Part shown: piece by piece, positions 8,484-16,962 of the stretch
How positions within the stretch are numbered: position 1 is the first letter of the stretch
How the letters are laid out: every line of letters begins with the position of its first letter
Source of the DNA: Flavobacterium sp. YJ01
GTDB taxonomy: Bacteria > Bacteroidota > Bacteroidia > Flavobacteriales > Flavobacteriaceae
DNA: 64,000 nt
Direction: 5' to 3'
NCBI RefSeq assembly: GCF_029320955.1
Contig: NZ_CP119757.1
Span: 4,526,001-4,590,000, forward strand
Program-made: the position numbers and the translations under genes
The notes under the pieces: generated by a model
The model's database searches: none
What the model was told of the DNA's origin: nothing
Seen by the model: only the letters and a program-made list of their open reading frames with translations

Positions 8484-9110
8484 TTATTTTTTCTTTTTAG
8501 CTTTTGCTTTCTTTTCAGCAACTTTTTTAGCTTTGGCTTTTTCTTTTGCCTTTTTAGCTTTTTCCTTTTTCTTTTCGGCTGCTTTTAGTTTTGCTTTCTT
8601 TGCTTTTTCTAATTTTTTAATAACAGCTTTTATCGCTTTTTCTCTTTTCTTTTCTTTCTCTTTTTTAGCTTTTAGTTTCGCTTTAAGTTTTGATTTTATA
8701 TCGTTTTTTTTGCCAATTTTTTCAATAGTCAAAACAGGTTTGTTTTCTTCAAAAGGTACTGGAATATCATTTGTCTGAATTTCTACAATTTCAGAAACAA
8801 TTGGTTCTTTTTTTGCCGACGTTGTGGTTGCTTTTTTTACAGTAGCTCTGGGTGTACTTTTTGAAGCGGCTCTTACAGGTGTTTTTGCTGCAGGTTTAAC
8901 TGTTGCAACTGGTGCTTTTGCTGCAGCTGTTCTTGCCGTTGATGTTTTTGCGGCTGTCGTTTTTGAAGCTGGTGTTTTTACGGCAGTTCTTGTGGTTCTT
9001 TTAACTGTTGCTTTTGCTTCTGGTTGCACTTCTGTAGTGGTTTCTACAGCTGTTTCTGCTGGAATATCAGTATTATTTACAGCAGGAGTACTTGAATTTC
9101 GTTTTATCAT
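8484..9110 (-). CDS. histone H1-like Lys/Ala-rich protein
   Basis: 208 residues of low complexity. Residues 1-110 are rich in Ala, Thr, Pro and Lys (AKTPVRAASKS-type repeats), like histone H1 tails and bacterial Hc1/BpH1-type proteins. A short acidic link with proline follows (about 105-130). Residues 135-208 are almost only Lys, Ala and Glu with a helical KKAKEKAKAKK pattern. A DNA- or RNA-binding nucleoid role is likely from composition only. It is expressed away from the cofactor operon and ends in a clean terminator. Composition bias makes homology calls unsafe. Confidence 0.75.
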   Translation of the reverse strand: MIKRNSSTPAVNNTDIPAETAVETTTEVQPEAKATVKRTTRTAVKTPASKTTAAKTSTARTAAAKAPVATVKPAAKTPVRAASKSTPRATVKKATTTSAKKEPIVSEIVEIQTNDIPVPFEENKPVLTIEKIGKKNDIKSKLKAKLKAKKEKEKKREKAIKAVIKKLEKAKKAKLKAAEKKKEKAKKAKEKAKAKKVAEKKAKAKKKK

Positions 9111-9204
9111 AACTGTATTTTTTTGTTGAGTAAAATAGCTTGATTCTAAGGAAATAAATAATATCTGAGGTATAATGATTTATCGTTATTTCTTAGCTAA
9201 GCTA

Positions 9205-9215
9205 AATATACGTAA
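9205..9215. promoter_or_regulatory. TACGTA element before the H1-like gene
   Basis: AATATACGTAA, identical to one arm of the inverted repeat in front of the NarL-like gene (20629-20639). On the minus strand it overlaps TATATTTA, a near -7 box about 90 nt before the H1-like start. Candidate site only. Confidence 0.35.
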
Positions 9216-9253
9216 TTTTTAAATACATAAATGTTAAGCTTTTACAGATAATT

Positions 9254-10687
9254 TTATTGTTTAACCAGTTCTAAAACTATAAAATTGCTTTTCGGAGCTT
9301 CACACAAAGAACAGCAATACGTTTCTGGAAGATTTTCAAACAGAACACCTTTCGGAATTCCCTGTGTTTCATCTCCATATTCGGAATTGTAAAGCGTCAA
9401 ACATTCTTGACATTGATAAATATCTAATTGCGGTTTTTCTTTTTTTTGTTGATTTTCAGTGGTCTCGGTAGTTGTGTTTCCTAATTCTTCAAAATATTTT
9501 CTGCTCAATTCAATTAAAATAGTTGGCAGTTCCAATTTGTCTATATCTTGAGAATGCACAATATATTCGCGCGTATTTGGATCGAAATTTTTAGCAAACA
9601 AAACATTGTAAGTATCTCTAATTTTAATCGATTCTAAAGCGGCTGGAAGTTCATTTTTTTCGATAATAATCGAAGTGAAATAATGCCCGTCACGATTGTA
9701 TTCTGAAATTCCAAAATTTAATCCGTAAGTGCTAATATCAAATTGATCCAGCGTACGAACTAGAAATGTTTTTAGGTTTAAAGCCCATTCCATTGCAACT
9801 GGCAAATGCCAATTTAGTTCTAATAAAGAATGACGAACGTTGATTCCTCTTTTGCCAAGAAATTTTTCCCATTCTAGTTTTCGGTCTTTTGGAATTCCTT
9901 TTATAATGAAAGATTTCCAAGGCGTAATGCAGATTTTTCCAATTTTACATTCAAAACATAAATCGCACATTTCTTTCAGAAAATCCAAATCGTACTGATT
10001 ATTTCTCCAGTATAATCCGAGCCAATATTGATCAATTCCCATTCGATTCATTCCTTCGTAATATGGAAATGGATAAAATGGAATATTCAATGGCTTATCG
10101 ATGGTTCTGTTATTAGTGTCTAAAGCTTCGCTAACCAAAGTAAACAACAGTTCGATATCAGCAGAAGTATCTTCTTCAGAAATTTTTTCTATTTCATAAT
10201 AAATTTTAGCAAGATCCCAGCTGTAAATTAAAACAGGGTAAACTTCCATTTTTTCCCATTTGGGCAGACGAATGTATAAATACCAGTAATCTTCATGTTC
10301 TGAAGCAATGAAGTTTAAGTGCCCAGTAAACAAAGGAACCAATTGCTGCTTCGGATCGGTTATATTGACTTTTAATTTGGGCTGTTCTTTAAATTCTTCC
10401 AAAACATACAAAAAACGATTCCCGGTAAGCCAGTTTGTATTTCTAAAAATATCTGTAGAAACATAAGAAGAAACAATATTATTACCGCTTTTTTGGTCGG
10501 GATAAACAAAATGATGTTTTCCTAAAGTAGTTTTGTCTAATGTTTTAAAACCTTGAGGAAAAATAATATCCTGTCTAGAACCAAACGAAATGGAATCTAA
10601 ACCTCCCTCCAAAGCAATATTTACCACTTCTCGAAGTTCACCTGGCGAAATAACGCCTCCTTTTACTATTAATCTTGTTAGTTCCAT
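9254..10687 (-). CDS. siroheme-reductase-fold protein fused to rubredoxin
   Basis: 477 residues. Residues 1-60 resemble the ferredoxin-like half-domain of nitrite/sulfite reductases (GGVISPGELREVVNIALEGG, then SRQDI). Around 240-270, CDLCFECKIGKICITPWKSF resembles the reductase segment before the second half-domain, but the Cys-x5-Cys ... Cys-x3-Cys siroheme/4Fe-4S set seen in NirB is not present. The last 55 residues are a rubredoxin domain: YQCQEC, a GDETQGIPKG loop and YCCSLCEAP. It follows the nitrate reductase on the same strand, so it may carry electrons to that enzyme or dock on NirB (inference). A separate catalytic role cannot be excluded. Confidence 0.75.
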   Translation of the reverse strand: MELTRLIVKGGVISPGELREVVNIALEGGLDSISFGSRQDIIFPQGFKTLDKTTLGKHHFVYPDQKSGNNIVSSYVSTDIFRNTNWLTGNRFLYVLEEFKEQPKLKVNITDPKQQLVPLFTGHLNFIASEHEDYWYLYIRLPKWEKMEVYPVLIYSWDLAKIYYEIEKISEEDTSADIELLFTLVSEALDTNNRTIDKPLNIPFYPFPYYEGMNRMGIDQYWLGLYWRNNQYDLDFLKEMCDLCFECKIGKICITPWKSFIIKGIPKDRKLEWEKFLGKRGINVRHSLLELNWHLPVAMEWALNLKTFLVRTLDQFDISTYGLNFGISEYNRDGHYFTSIIIEKNELPAALESIKIRDTYNVLFAKNFDPNTREYIVHSQDIDKLELPTILIELSRKYFEELGNTTTETTENQQKKEKPQLDIYQCQECLTLYNSEYGDETQGIPKGVLFENLPETYCCSLCEAPKSNFIVLELVKQ

Positions 10688-10701
10688 TTTTTTCTTTTTG
10701 T

Positions 10702-10861
10702 TTCAGGTTTCAGGTTTTCTTTGTTTCAGGTTTCAAGTTTGTCAGGCTGAGCGGAGTCGAAGCCTGATTCCAATTAGAGCGCCCTTCGACTCCGCTCAGG
10801 GTGACATTCCGTCGTTTCAAGTTTTAAGGTCCAACAACTTGAAACTTGAAACCTGAAACAA
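10702..10861. repeat. nested inverted repeat between nitrate reductase and rubredoxin-fusion genes
   Basis: Inner arms CTGAGCGGAGTCGAAG (10747-10762) and CTTCGACTCCGCTCAG (10784-10799), the same family as 5888-5941. Outer arms are copies of TTTCAGGTTTCAAGTTT (10702-10740) and its complement AAACTTGAAACCTGAAAC (about 10840-10860). A short-hairpin element thus sits inside a second element. Confidence 0.85.
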
Positions 10862-10867
10862 AATAAA

Positions 10868-13800
10868 TTATTTGCATTTCGCTAATATCTCCTTAACTTC
10901 CGTTTTACAGCTTCCGCAACCTAAACCTGCGCCTGTATTTTTGCATAATTCGGTGAAATCATTTACACCGCTTTTAATGGTTTCTTCAATGTTTCCAGCG
11001 CCAACTTGACTGCACGAACAAACCAATTTTCCTAAAACTGGCTTTGTGTTTGAACTTCCTCTTAAAAGCGTATTTCGTTTGTCTGATAATTCGATTTTGC
11101 TTTCAATCATAGTTTTAAATTCAGCAAACTCATTTTTATCGCCCATTAAAATTGCTCCGACCAAAAGATCATCCTTTACAATGCATTTTTTATAATAACG
11201 TTTTTTCAAATCGGTAAAAACAATCTCTTCGTACGAATCATCATTTTCTGGAATTGTGAGATCACCAATACTACAGAGGTTTATATCTTCTAATTTTAGA
11301 ATATTCATTAAAATCGAACCTTTGTAATAACTGCTAATATCGCCCGCAAGGAAATTCGCTAAAATATCGGCTTGTTCTTCCGCTGCCGAAGTAATTCCAA
11401 ATAACTTATTGTTGAATTCGGCAATTTCTCCAATGGCAAAAATATCTGGATTTGAAGTTTGTAAATACTGATTCACTTTTACGCCGCGACCGCATAAAAG
11501 CCCACTTTCTCTTGCAATTTCTATATTCGGAATAGTTCCAATTGTGTATACAATCGCATTTGCCGTTATGATTTTTCCACTTTTTAAAGCAATTTCAATT
11601 TCATTCGGATTATCTGTTTCAAAAACGGTACTTACTTCATTATCAAAATAAATCTGAATGTCGCGAAGCTGAACTTCTTCTGCCAATAATTTGCTAGAAA
11701 TTCGATCTAATTGACGTTCCATTAAGCGTGAAGCTCTTTGAATGATCGTTGTTTTTACTTTTTTATGTTTTAAAGCAGCTGCCAATTCTAAACCTAATAA
11801 TCCGCCGCCAATTATTACAACATGTTGTTCTTCTGGCGGAAGATTAGTGCTGTCTAAATGTTTTTTCAAGCGATCGGCATCTTCTTTTCTTCGAACGGTA
11901 AAACGGCCAGGAAGATGCAGTTGTGCATTTTCGGGAACAAAAGGTCGGCTTCCTGTTGCTAGAATTAAAGAATCGAAAGTATGAATTTCGCCTTGACTGT
12001 CTAAAATTGTTTTTTTTGTTGCATCTAATTTTTCAATCGCAACTCCAGCTTTCATCGTAATTTTTAATTTGCTAAAAGCTTCGCCGTCTCTCACTTTTAA
12101 AAGTTGTTCCCACGTAAATTCTCCCGTCATATATTCGGGAAGCAAAACACGATTATAAAACGGATTTACCTCATTCGAAAAGACAATAATTTCATCGGTA
12201 CTATTAAATTCACGATAATTTTGAATGAATCGGAAAGAAGCAGCACCCGCACCAACAATTGCAATTTTTTGAAATGGTTTTACATATTTCGAAATAGAAA
12301 CAGTTGTGAACTTAAAATCAGGCTCTTTTGAAACTGGATCAACAACGGTATTTGTTAAGTTGTTCGTTCTATTTAAATCATTTTCAAGTTGTTTTCCCCA
12401 ATGCATCGGTAGAAAAACCACTTTTTCTTTGATGGAATCGGTAACTTTTGCTTTTACTCTAACTTCTCCATTTTTACTCGTTACAGTAACAATATCACCG
12501 TTTTTAATATCATTTTTAAAAGCATCAATAGGATTTATTTCTAAAACTGGACTTGGAATATGCGTTAATAATCTCGAAACTTTTCCTGTTTTTGTCATCG
12601 TATGCCATTGATCGCGAATTCTTCCTGTTGTTAAAATAAAAGGAAATTCTGCGTTTGGCTGAACCGAAGTATTTTCGATTGAAACAGGCAAATTAAAAAT
12701 CGCTTTTCCAGACGGCGTGTAGAATTTTTTATCTGTAAACAATCTCGGTGTTCCCGGATGTCCGTAATCTGGAACTGGCCACTGAAAAGTTCCTTCGGTT
12801 TTTAGGCGATGATAATTTAAAAATGAAATGTCAATATTGGTATTTTTGGTAAGCGCGCAATGTTCTTTATAAATTTCTTCTGCATTGTTGAAATTGAATC
12901 CGTTAAAATTCATTTTTTTAGCAAAACGAATCAGAATTTCAATATCTGGAAGTGCTTCACCTGGAGCGTTAATTCCTTTTGGTAAATAAGAAATACGACG
13001 TTCAGAATTGGTCATCGTCCCTTCTTTTTCAAGCCATCCAGCGGCAGGTAAAAGCAAATCGGCAAATTTGGCTGTATCGGCATTATGAGAAATATCTTGA
13101 ACAACAACGAATTTAGCATTTTGGAGCGCTTTTTCGGCTCTTCGAGAATCTGGCAAACTCACCAACGGATTAGTGCAAATAATCCAAACGGCTTTCATTT
13201 TTCCAGATTCTAAAGCTTCAAACATTTCCGTAGCTGTTAAACCTGGTTTATCTGAAATTTCGTCAACACCCCAAAAATCGGCAACTTCTTTACGATGTGT
13301 TGGATTTGCGATGTCTTTATGTGCGGCTAAAAGCGTTGCCATTCCGCCCACTTCGCGTCCGCCCATTGCGTTGGGCTGTCCTGTTAATGAAAAAGGTCCA
13401 GAACCTGGTTTTCCAACTTGTCCCGTTAATAAAGATAAATTCAGTAAAGCAGTATTTTTATCCACGCCAACCGCACTTTGATTTAAGCCCATTGCCCAAA
13501 GCGAGATAAATCCTTTGGCTTTTCCGATAATATCAGCAGCAAGCTTAATATCGTTTACAGGAATTCCGCATAGTTTTGAAGCTTTTTCTAAAGAAGTGCC
13601 TAAAACTAGATCTTTATATTGTTTGAAATTCTCTGCATTATTCTTTACAAAATCATGATCTACATAACCTTTTTCAATAATACGTTTGGCAATGGCATGA
13701 TATAAAATAATGTCCGAACCTGGAATAATCTGCAAATGCAAATCGGCAAAAGCAGCTGTATCAGTTCGTCTTGGATCGATGCAAATTACTTTAATTTTCG

Positions 13801-14383
13801 GATTTTTTTCTTTGTGTTTTTCTAATCTTCTGAAAAGAATAGGGTGGCACCAAGCTGGATTTGCACCTGTGATTAAAAAAGTGTCCGCCAATTCAATATC
13901 ATCGTAAGCAATTGGTACAGAATCTTCTCCAAAAGTTTTTTTGTAACCGACAACCGCAGAACTCATGCAAAGTCTCGAATTGGTATCGATATTATTGGTT
14001 TTCAAGAAACCTTTTACCAATTTGTTTACTAAGTAATATTCTTCCGTTAAGCATTGTCCTGAGATATAAAATCCAACGCTATCAGGTCCGTGTTTTTTTA
14101 TAATTGAAGAAAAAACAGCTGCGGCACGATCTAATGCAGTATCCCAACTTACACGTTCTAGCGGATAATGCTTGCTGCCGCGCATTTCAGGATATAAAAT
14201 TCTATCTGATGTATCGTTAACTACGTAGTGCAAATTCATTCCCTTAGAACATAACATTCCTTTATTAACGGGATGATCTTTGTCTCCTTCGACCATTACA
14301 CCATTTTTAGCATCGTTAGTCACGATTATTCCGCAGCCAACACCGCAATAGGAACAGGTAGTTTTGATCTTAGTACTTTGCAT
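10868..14383 (-). CDS. nasA: assimilatory nitrate reductase with fused FAD and BFD-type Fe-S domains
   Basis: 1171 residues. Residues 1-690 form a bis-MGD molybdenum reductase of the NasA/NasC type: an N-terminal 4Fe-4S motif CSYCGVGC...CSKG, ICIDPRRTDTA, and the C-terminal dinucleotide-binding domain (TTGRIRDQWHTMT). Residues about 695-1090 are a NirB-like FAD-dependent oxidoreductase (KIAIVGAGAASF, IIGGGLLGLELAAALK). The last 55 residues are a BFD-like 2Fe-2S domain (CSCSQVGAGN ... GLGCGSCKTEV). Nitrate reductase and its electron-transfer unit (NasB in other bacteria) are therefore one chain. Transcribed divergently from the Crp/Fnr gene. The electron donor may be NAD(P)H, or the rubredoxin fusion downstream. 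Confidence 0.9.
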   Translation of the reverse strand: MQSTKIKTTCSYCGVGCGIIVTNDAKNGVMVEGDKDHPVNKGMLCSKGMNLHYVVNDTSDRILYPEMRGSKHYPLERVSWDTALDRAAAVFSSIIKKHGPDSVGFYISGQCLTEEYYLVNKLVKGFLKTNNIDTNSRLCMSSAVVGYKKTFGEDSVPIAYDDIELADTFLITGANPAWCHPILFRRLEKHKEKNPKIKVICIDPRRTDTAAFADLHLQIIPGSDIILYHAIAKRIIEKGYVDHDFVKNNAENFKQYKDLVLGTSLEKASKLCGIPVNDIKLAADIIGKAKGFISLWAMGLNQSAVGVDKNTALLNLSLLTGQVGKPGSGPFSLTGQPNAMGGREVGGMATLLAAHKDIANPTHRKEVADFWGVDEISDKPGLTATEMFEALESGKMKAVWIICTNPLVSLPDSRRAEKALQNAKFVVVQDISHNADTAKFADLLLPAAGWLEKEGTMTNSERRISYLPKGINAPGEALPDIEILIRFAKKMNFNGFNFNNAEEIYKEHCALTKNTNIDISFLNYHRLKTEGTFQWPVPDYGHPGTPRLFTDKKFYTPSGKAIFNLPVSIENTSVQPNAEFPFILTTGRIRDQWHTMTKTGKVSRLLTHIPSPVLEINPIDAFKNDIKNGDIVTVTSKNGEVRVKAKVTDSIKEKVVFLPMHWGKQLENDLNRTNNLTNTVVDPVSKEPDFKFTTVSISKYVKPFQKIAIVGAGAASFRFIQNYREFNSTDEIIVFSNEVNPFYNRVLLPEYMTGEFTWEQLLKVRDGEAFSKLKITMKAGVAIEKLDATKKTILDSQGEIHTFDSLILATGSRPFVPENAQLHLPGRFTVRRKEDADRLKKHLDSTNLPPEEQHVVIIGGGLLGLELAAALKHKKVKTTIIQRASRLMERQLDRISSKLLAEEVQLRDIQIYFDNEVSTVFETDNPNEIEIALKSGKIITANAIVYTIGTIPNIEIARESGLLCGRGVKVNQYLQTSNPDIFAIGEIAEFNNKLFGITSAAEEQADILANFLAGDISSYYKGSILMNILKLEDINLCSIGDLTIPENDDSYEEIVFTDLKKRYYKKCIVKDDLLVGAILMGDKNEFAEFKTMIESKIELSDKRNTLLRGSSNTKPVLGKLVCSCSQVGAGNIEETIKSGVNDFTELCKNTGAGLGCGSCKTEVKEILAKCK

Positions 14384-14454
14384 TACAATTCGGTTTTGGA
14401 TACTACTTAACTAATAAGTTCTGATTTTAGATGAATCACTTATTTAACTCAAAA

Positions 14455-14515
14455 CAAAAATAAGTATTTTTTAAGTATTAATACTTATTTTTTAAATTTA
14501 TTTTTATTATTTTTG
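14455..14515. promoter_or_regulatory. divergent nasA / crp-like promoter region with palindrome
   Basis: A perfect 16-bp palindrome TAAGTATTAATACTTA lies at 14472-14487. On the minus strand a -7 box TATTTTTG (14455-14462) serves nasA, and one TAAGTA half-site (14461-14466) touches it exactly as at moeA and nirB. On the plus strand a -7 box TATTTTTG (14508-14515) serves the regulator gene; the palindrome centre would fall about 42 nt before that start, the usual place for an activator of the Crp/Fnr kind. Positions of transcription starts are inferred. Confidence 0.6.
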
Positions 14516-14567
14516 ATAACAAGAAAAGAGAACCAATAAATATGTTTCACGCTCAAAAATTGAACTC

Positions 14568-15272
14568 ATGAAAGAAGAACATTCAATTTGTTATAGCTGT
14601 GTCAATGAAAATTGTTTTATAAAAAAACACCTCCATTTAGAGCAAATGAAGCAATATGTCGCTAAGAAACAGAGTTTTGTGTGTAAAAAATCGCAACAGT
14701 TTATTACGGAAGGTGCGCCATTGCAAGGGCTTTATTTTATTTGTTCAGGAAAAGTAAAAACGGTGAAAACTGGCATTAACGGACGCGAACAAATTGTACG
14801 TCTAACTAAAAATGGCGATACAATCGGCTTTCGCGGATTCGGAACTGGTAAAAAGTATTTGATCGGAGCTTACGCTTTAGAAGATACCGTTTTATGTAAT
14901 TTTAGCAATGAAACGATGTTAGACATTTTAAAACAGATTCCAGAATTTACGTATGCTTTAATGTTGTTTTATGCCGAAGAATTAAACAAAAGCGAAAATA
15001 ATATTCGAAAAATTGCACATATGAATGTTCGTGAACGCGTGGTCGATTTACTGCTTTATATTCATCGTAAATTCGGCCAAGTCAACGGTTTGATTGATAT
15101 TGAGCTTTCGCGAAAGGAAATCGCTGATTTTGCAGGAACAACTGAAGAACAAGCAATTCGTGTTTTGTCGAGTCTTAAAAAAGAATCGTTAATTAAAACC
15201 GAAGGAAAACGTGTGGGAATTTTAGGGATTTCAGAACTTCGATCTGAGATTATGGAGCATAAGTATTTTTAA
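14568..15272 (+). CDS. Crp/Fnr-family regulator with N-terminal cysteines
   Basis: 234 residues. N-terminal cysteines at 8, 11 and 16 (CYSCVNENC) plus Cys39 resemble the Fe-S ligand set of FNR (Cys-x2-Cys-x5-Cys). The cyclic-nucleotide-type beta-roll spans about 35-150 (GLYFICSGKVKTV), followed by a long dimer helix and a winged helix-turn-helix at 180-215 (LSRKEIADFAGTTEEQAIRVLSSLKKE), which keeps the Glu and Arg used by FNR for DNA contact. It is probably an oxygen- or NO-responsive regulator of the divergent nitrate genes, and may bind the TAAGTA-N4-TACTTA palindrome in its own promoter region (inference). Confidence 0.87.
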   Translation: MKEEHSICYSCVNENCFIKKHLHLEQMKQYVAKKQSFVCKKSQQFITEGAPLQGLYFICSGKVKTVKTGINGREQIVRLTKNGDTIGFRGFGTGKKYLIGAYALEDTVLCNFSNETMLDILKQIPEFTYALMLFYAEELNKSENNIRKIAHMNVRERVVDLLLYIHRKFGQVNGLIDIELSRKEIADFAGTTEEQAIRVLSSLKKESLIKTEGKRVGILGISELRSEIMEHKYF

Positions 15273-15313
15273 GTCAGGGACAAAGTGACAAAGGAGCAAG
15301 GGTGCAAAGTTTT

Positions 15314-15350
15314 GTAGCGACGCACCGTAGTGCATCTCCGCGTCGAATGG
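15314..15350. repeat. GTAGCGACGC hairpin between convergent genes
   Basis: CGACGC (15318-15323) pairs with GCGTCG (15340-15345) around a 16-nt loop containing ACCGTAGTGCATCTCC. It lies between the convergent regulator and methyltransferase genes and could end transcription on both sides. It reads as one copy of an intergenic repeat, but no second copy is seen in this window. Confidence 0.5.
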
Positions 15351-15353
15351 TTT

Positions 15354-15974
15354 TTATTTTTTCTTCCCCACAAATCGAATTACAGAACCAGTTCCGTTAT
15401 GGAATAAACCTTCGCTTAGTTCGATTTCTTTTTCTTCCAATTCTATGATTTCATAATTAGGAAAATCAGCTTTTATTTCTTCTATCGAAAATAACGATTC
15501 GATGTCTTTTGGTCCGCCGACTTTTTCGTTTTTGGTTACGTATTCTAAATGCTTTTTACTGAAAGCTTCAAAAATAATAATGCCATCTTTTCGTAAAAAC
15601 TTATCAAGTTGTTTGTGAATTTTAGATTTAATTGCTGCTGGAAAATGCGCGTAAATTAAAGCAATCGTATCAAATTGTTCCTCCTGAAAATCTAGCGTTT
15701 CTAATTCTCCAACTTGATAATCTATCGAAACGTTATTAGATTCAGCAAGTTTTAAAGCTTTGTTTTTTCCTTCTTCACTTATATCAAAAGCGGAAACTTT
15801 CCAACCTAATTTTGCGGCAAAAAGGGCATTTCTCCCTTCGCCTTCAGCAGGGAATAGAATTGAACTAGGATTTAGTTTTTTGATTTGTTCTTTTAAGAAA
15901 TTGTTGGGTGCTGTGCCGTACGCAAATTCTTCGTTTTTGTAGCGGTCGTCCCATCTTTTAGTCCAATTGTTCAT
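15354..15974 (-). CDS. class I SAM-dependent methyltransferase (TehB-like)
   Basis: 206 residues. Opening [17 protein letters not shown] resembles TehB/thiopurine-type methyltransferases. The SAM site is [18 protein letters not shown], followed by [10 protein letters not shown] (acidic ribose-binding residue) and the motif IV region [12 protein letters not shown]. The C-terminus is [16 protein letters not shown]. Substrate unknown; small thiols, tellurite or metal(loid)s are typical for relatives. The next upstream gene ends 2 nt away, so they may share a transcript. Confidence 0.8.
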   Translation of the reverse strand: MNNWTKRWDDRYKNEEFAYGTAPNNFLKEQIKKLNPSSILFPAEGEGRNALFAAKLGWKVSAFDISEEGKNKALKLAESNNVSIDYQVGELETLDFQEEQFDTIALIYAHFPAAIKSKIHKQLDKFLRKDGIIIFEAFSKKHLEYVTKNEKVGGPKDIESLFSIEEIKADFPNYEIIELEEKEIELSEGLFHNGTGSVIRFVGKKK

Positions 15975-15976
15975 AA

Positions 15977-16348
15977 TTAATCTTCGGCAATAAGTTTTGT
16001 TAAACCATTTTTAATATCAACTTCAGCAAAAGAATGTTTTCCAAAAACGATGTGAAGTTTTGAATTCTCAAATTTTATATATCTTATTTTAGCTTCTCCG
16101 ACGCTTGGTTTTCCGCAAGTTAAGATAACATTTGTTTGCCATTGTAATTTGTTGTTTTTATAAGCTGAAATAGTTTGTTGATCTTTTTCGACGAAGTAAA
16201 TAACACCTTTTTTCTCAATCCCTCTTTTTTGTGTTTCAGTAAAATTTATCTCCGAATCTTTTGAAATCAATTTTGTGTCAAATGTTTGAGCAAAACTTAA
16301 TTGCGCTAAAAACAATATGAAAATTAAAGGTTTGATGATCGGTTTCAT
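15977..16348 (-). CDS. small secreted protein, paralogue of next gene
   Basis: 123 residues with a signal peptide ([21 protein letters not shown]). I do not recognise the family. The mature part is strongly similar along its whole length to the product of 16461-16826: shared blocks include [39 protein letters not shown], and a Cys-Gly-x-Pro motif with GKH later. One cysteine in the mature protein. Predicted beta-rich, export to periplasm or outside. Confidence 0.7.
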   Translation of the reverse strand: MKPIIKPLIFILFLAQLSFAQTFDTKLISKDSEINFTETQKRGIEKKGVIYFVEKDQQTISAYKNNKLQWQTNVILTCGKPSVGEAKIRYIKFENSKLHIVFGKHSFAEVDIKNGLTKLIAED

Positions 16349-16399
16349 GTAGCAAGTTGTTCAAAAAATGTTAATCAAATATACAGTTTTAAAAGCCAA

Positions 16400-16430
16400 A
16401 AAAATACCCTTTCTCAAAATAGAAAAAGGG
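16400..16430 (-). terminator. rho-independent terminator of 16461-16826
   Basis: Minus strand stem CCCTTTTTCT / GAGAAAGGG-type hairpin followed by TATTTTTTT, about 30 nt after the stop codon. Confidence 0.8.
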
Positions 16431-16460
16431 CAGTTTATATATCTAGAGATTTCTTTAATC

Positions 16461-16826
16461 TTAACCAACAAGCGTTGAAGTACCGCTATTAATATCAATT
16501 TCTACAAAATTATGTTTTCCGATAACGATAAGCAGTTTATTTGAGTTATAACCTACATATCTTATTTCTGGTTCTCCTTTTTTTGGTTCTCCACAAACAG
16601 AAATTACATTGGTTTGCCATTTCAATTTACTTTTTTTGTAAGCAGATATGGTTTGCATGTCATTTTCAACATAATAAATAATGTTGTTTTTTTTAATTCC
16701 TCTTTTTTGCGTTTTTGCAAAGTTTATTTCTGAGTTCTGAGAAATTAAGGCATCGTTGTACTTTTGGGCGATACCAGTTTGCGTGACCATAAAAGTCAGC
16801 ATTGATAATTTTAGAAATGGTTTCAT
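16461..16826 (-). CDS. small secreted protein, paralogue of previous gene
   Basis: 121 residues from the preferred start MKPFLKLSMLTF, which opens a signal peptide ending near GIAQ; a start 33 nt further upstream would put a polar stretch before the signal and is less likely. Same family as 15977-16348, so a tandem duplication; the two differ most in the signal peptides and C-terminal ten residues. Each has its own terminator or gap, so they may be separately expressed. Function unknown. Confidence 0.68.
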   Translation of the reverse strand: MKPFLKLSMLTFMVTQTGIAQKYNDALISQNSEINFAKTQKRGIKKNNIIYYVENDMQTISAYKKSKLKWQTNVISVCGEPKKGEPEIRYVGYNSNKLLIVIGKHNFVEIDINSGTSTLVG

Positions 16827-16897
16827 TAGAATAGAATTTGGGGTTCGTAATCGGCTCAAATATAATTAATTAAATGATATGATCGTTTATAAGTGTT

Positions 16898-16933
16898 AAA
16901 AAAAATACCCTTTTCCGTAAATAAGAAAAGGGT
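16898..16933 (-). terminator. rho-independent terminator of the porin gene
   Basis: Minus strand stem ACCCTTTTC / GAAAAGGGT (9 bp, 16907-16915 with 16925-16933) followed by a run of T's, 30 nt after the porin stop. Confidence 0.85.
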
Positions 16934-16962
16934 AAAATTTTGAAACTAATTTTAAAGAATGT

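Noticed and set aside
8533..9129. Plus-strand Phe/Ala- and Val/Ala-rich frames
   Set aside because: They are the antisense of the Lys/Ala-rich H1-like gene; low complexity explains the open frames.
10590..10856. Plus-strand frame of 88 codons over the rubredoxin-fusion start
   Set aside because: It runs through the nested repeat and the antisense of the real gene start; no family resemblance.
15354..15974. Methyltransferase as thiopurine methyltransferase proper
   Set aside because: Only the SAM-binding half matches clearly; the substrate part is too divergent to name.
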